From DAIMZI01 sp036734025 (GTDB lineage: Bacteria; Pseudomonadota; Alphaproteobacteria; Rhizobiales; Rhodomicrobiaceae), in NCBI GenBank assembly GCA_036734025.1, contig DAIMZI010000030.1, forward strand, positions 1 through 14,105: 14,105 nucleotides of DNA. Reading direction: 5' to 3'. The notes under the pieces are model-generated. The model saw nothing but the letters and a program-made list of their open reading frames with translations. It did not search any database and was not told the DNA's origin. A program made the translations under genes and the position numbers. Below, one piece after another: positions 13,248-14,105 of the stretch (positions within the stretch are counted from its first letter, which is position 1; each line of letters begins with the position of its first letter).

Positions 13248-13281
13248 GCCAAATCGGCTTTGGCTTATCGCGTGGCCAAAG
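13248..13281 (-). promoter_or_regulatory. Mutually exclusive small hairpins upstream of dnaJ
   Basis: GCCAAA (13248-13253) can pair with TTTGGC (13259-13264) across 5 nt. The same central element, as CTTTGGC (13258-13264), can instead pair with GCCAAAG (13275-13281) across 10 nt. Only one hairpin can form at a time, about 30-65 nt before the dnaJ start. The sequences are certain; any switching is inference. Confidence 0.3.
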
Positions 13282-13326
13282 GATCCGGCAGCCGATAGTG
13301 TCATGCGAACCGGCTGCCGGGAATCC
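13281..13326 (-). promoter_or_regulatory. Strong dnaK-dnaJ intergenic hairpin (attenuator or processing site)
   Basis: CCGGCAGCCG (13285-13294) and CGGCTGCCGG (13311-13320) pair perfectly over 10 bp around a 16-nt loop. GGAT (13281-13284) with ATCC (13323-13326) adds 4 pairs after a 2-nt bulge. It lies 15 nt past the dnaK stop. In the reading direction only TTT follows, so full termination is unlikely. Partial termination, or protection of the dnaK 3' end, would lower DnaJ relative to DnaK. Confidence 0.5.
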
Positions 13327-13341
13327 TGACGTCATGACGGG

Positions 13342-14105
<764 letters not shown>

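Overview
The window is a GC-rich chromosomal segment that reads as ordinary alphaproteobacterial core genome. Supporting this are the rplM-rpsI pair with an N-terminally extended S9, a PAS_5-type PAS protein, a Tad-type pilus-related protein, a DUF1289 protein, a YccU-type CoA-binding protein, and an ECHDC3-like crotonase next to rplM. The general style suggests the Caulobacterales/Maricaulales/Hyphomonadaceae side of the class. That placement is an inference from gene content, not a proven assignment. There is no phage, insertion sequence, CRISPR array, tRNA or rRNA.

Layout, left to right. (1) 1-2902: the 3' end of uvrC, then a small PAS_5 protein (+). A membrane zinc metallopeptidase and an orphan TadG-like protein follow (both -). 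Two poorly characterised + strand genes come next: a predicted secreted protein and a 57-residue protein ending in a membrane helix. (2) 3125-6583: a bifunctional class A penicillin-binding protein (+) converges on a two-gene lipid/CoA unit (-), an ECHDC3-like crotonase overlapping a CoA-binding protein by ATGA. (3) 6682-8754, all +: a PaaI-like thioesterase diverging from the crotonase, then rplM-rpsI behind a structured leader, then a DUF1289 protein that probably starts at TTG behind its own promoter. (4) 8865-9868 (-): an unrecognised gene followed 26 nt later by dps, a likely iron/oxidative-stress operon. (5) 10058-11230 (+): dapE for lysine/diaminopimelate synthesis, converging on pyrF. 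(6) 11250-14105 (-): dnaK (partial), dnaJ, pyrF, in transcription order. Conspicuous inverted repeats lie between dnaK and dnaJ and between dnaJ and pyrF.

Functional themes are cell-wall synthesis (PBP and dapE, which supplies diaminopimelate), acyl-CoA metabolism (crotonase, thioesterase, CoA-binding protein), translation (L13/S9), proteostasis (DnaK/DnaJ) and genome protection (UvrC, Dps). I see no convincing new multi-gene system. The observations most worth following are the unknown gene joined to dps, the crotonase lacking both hydratase glutamates, and the RNA structures around dnaJ, pyrF and rplM.
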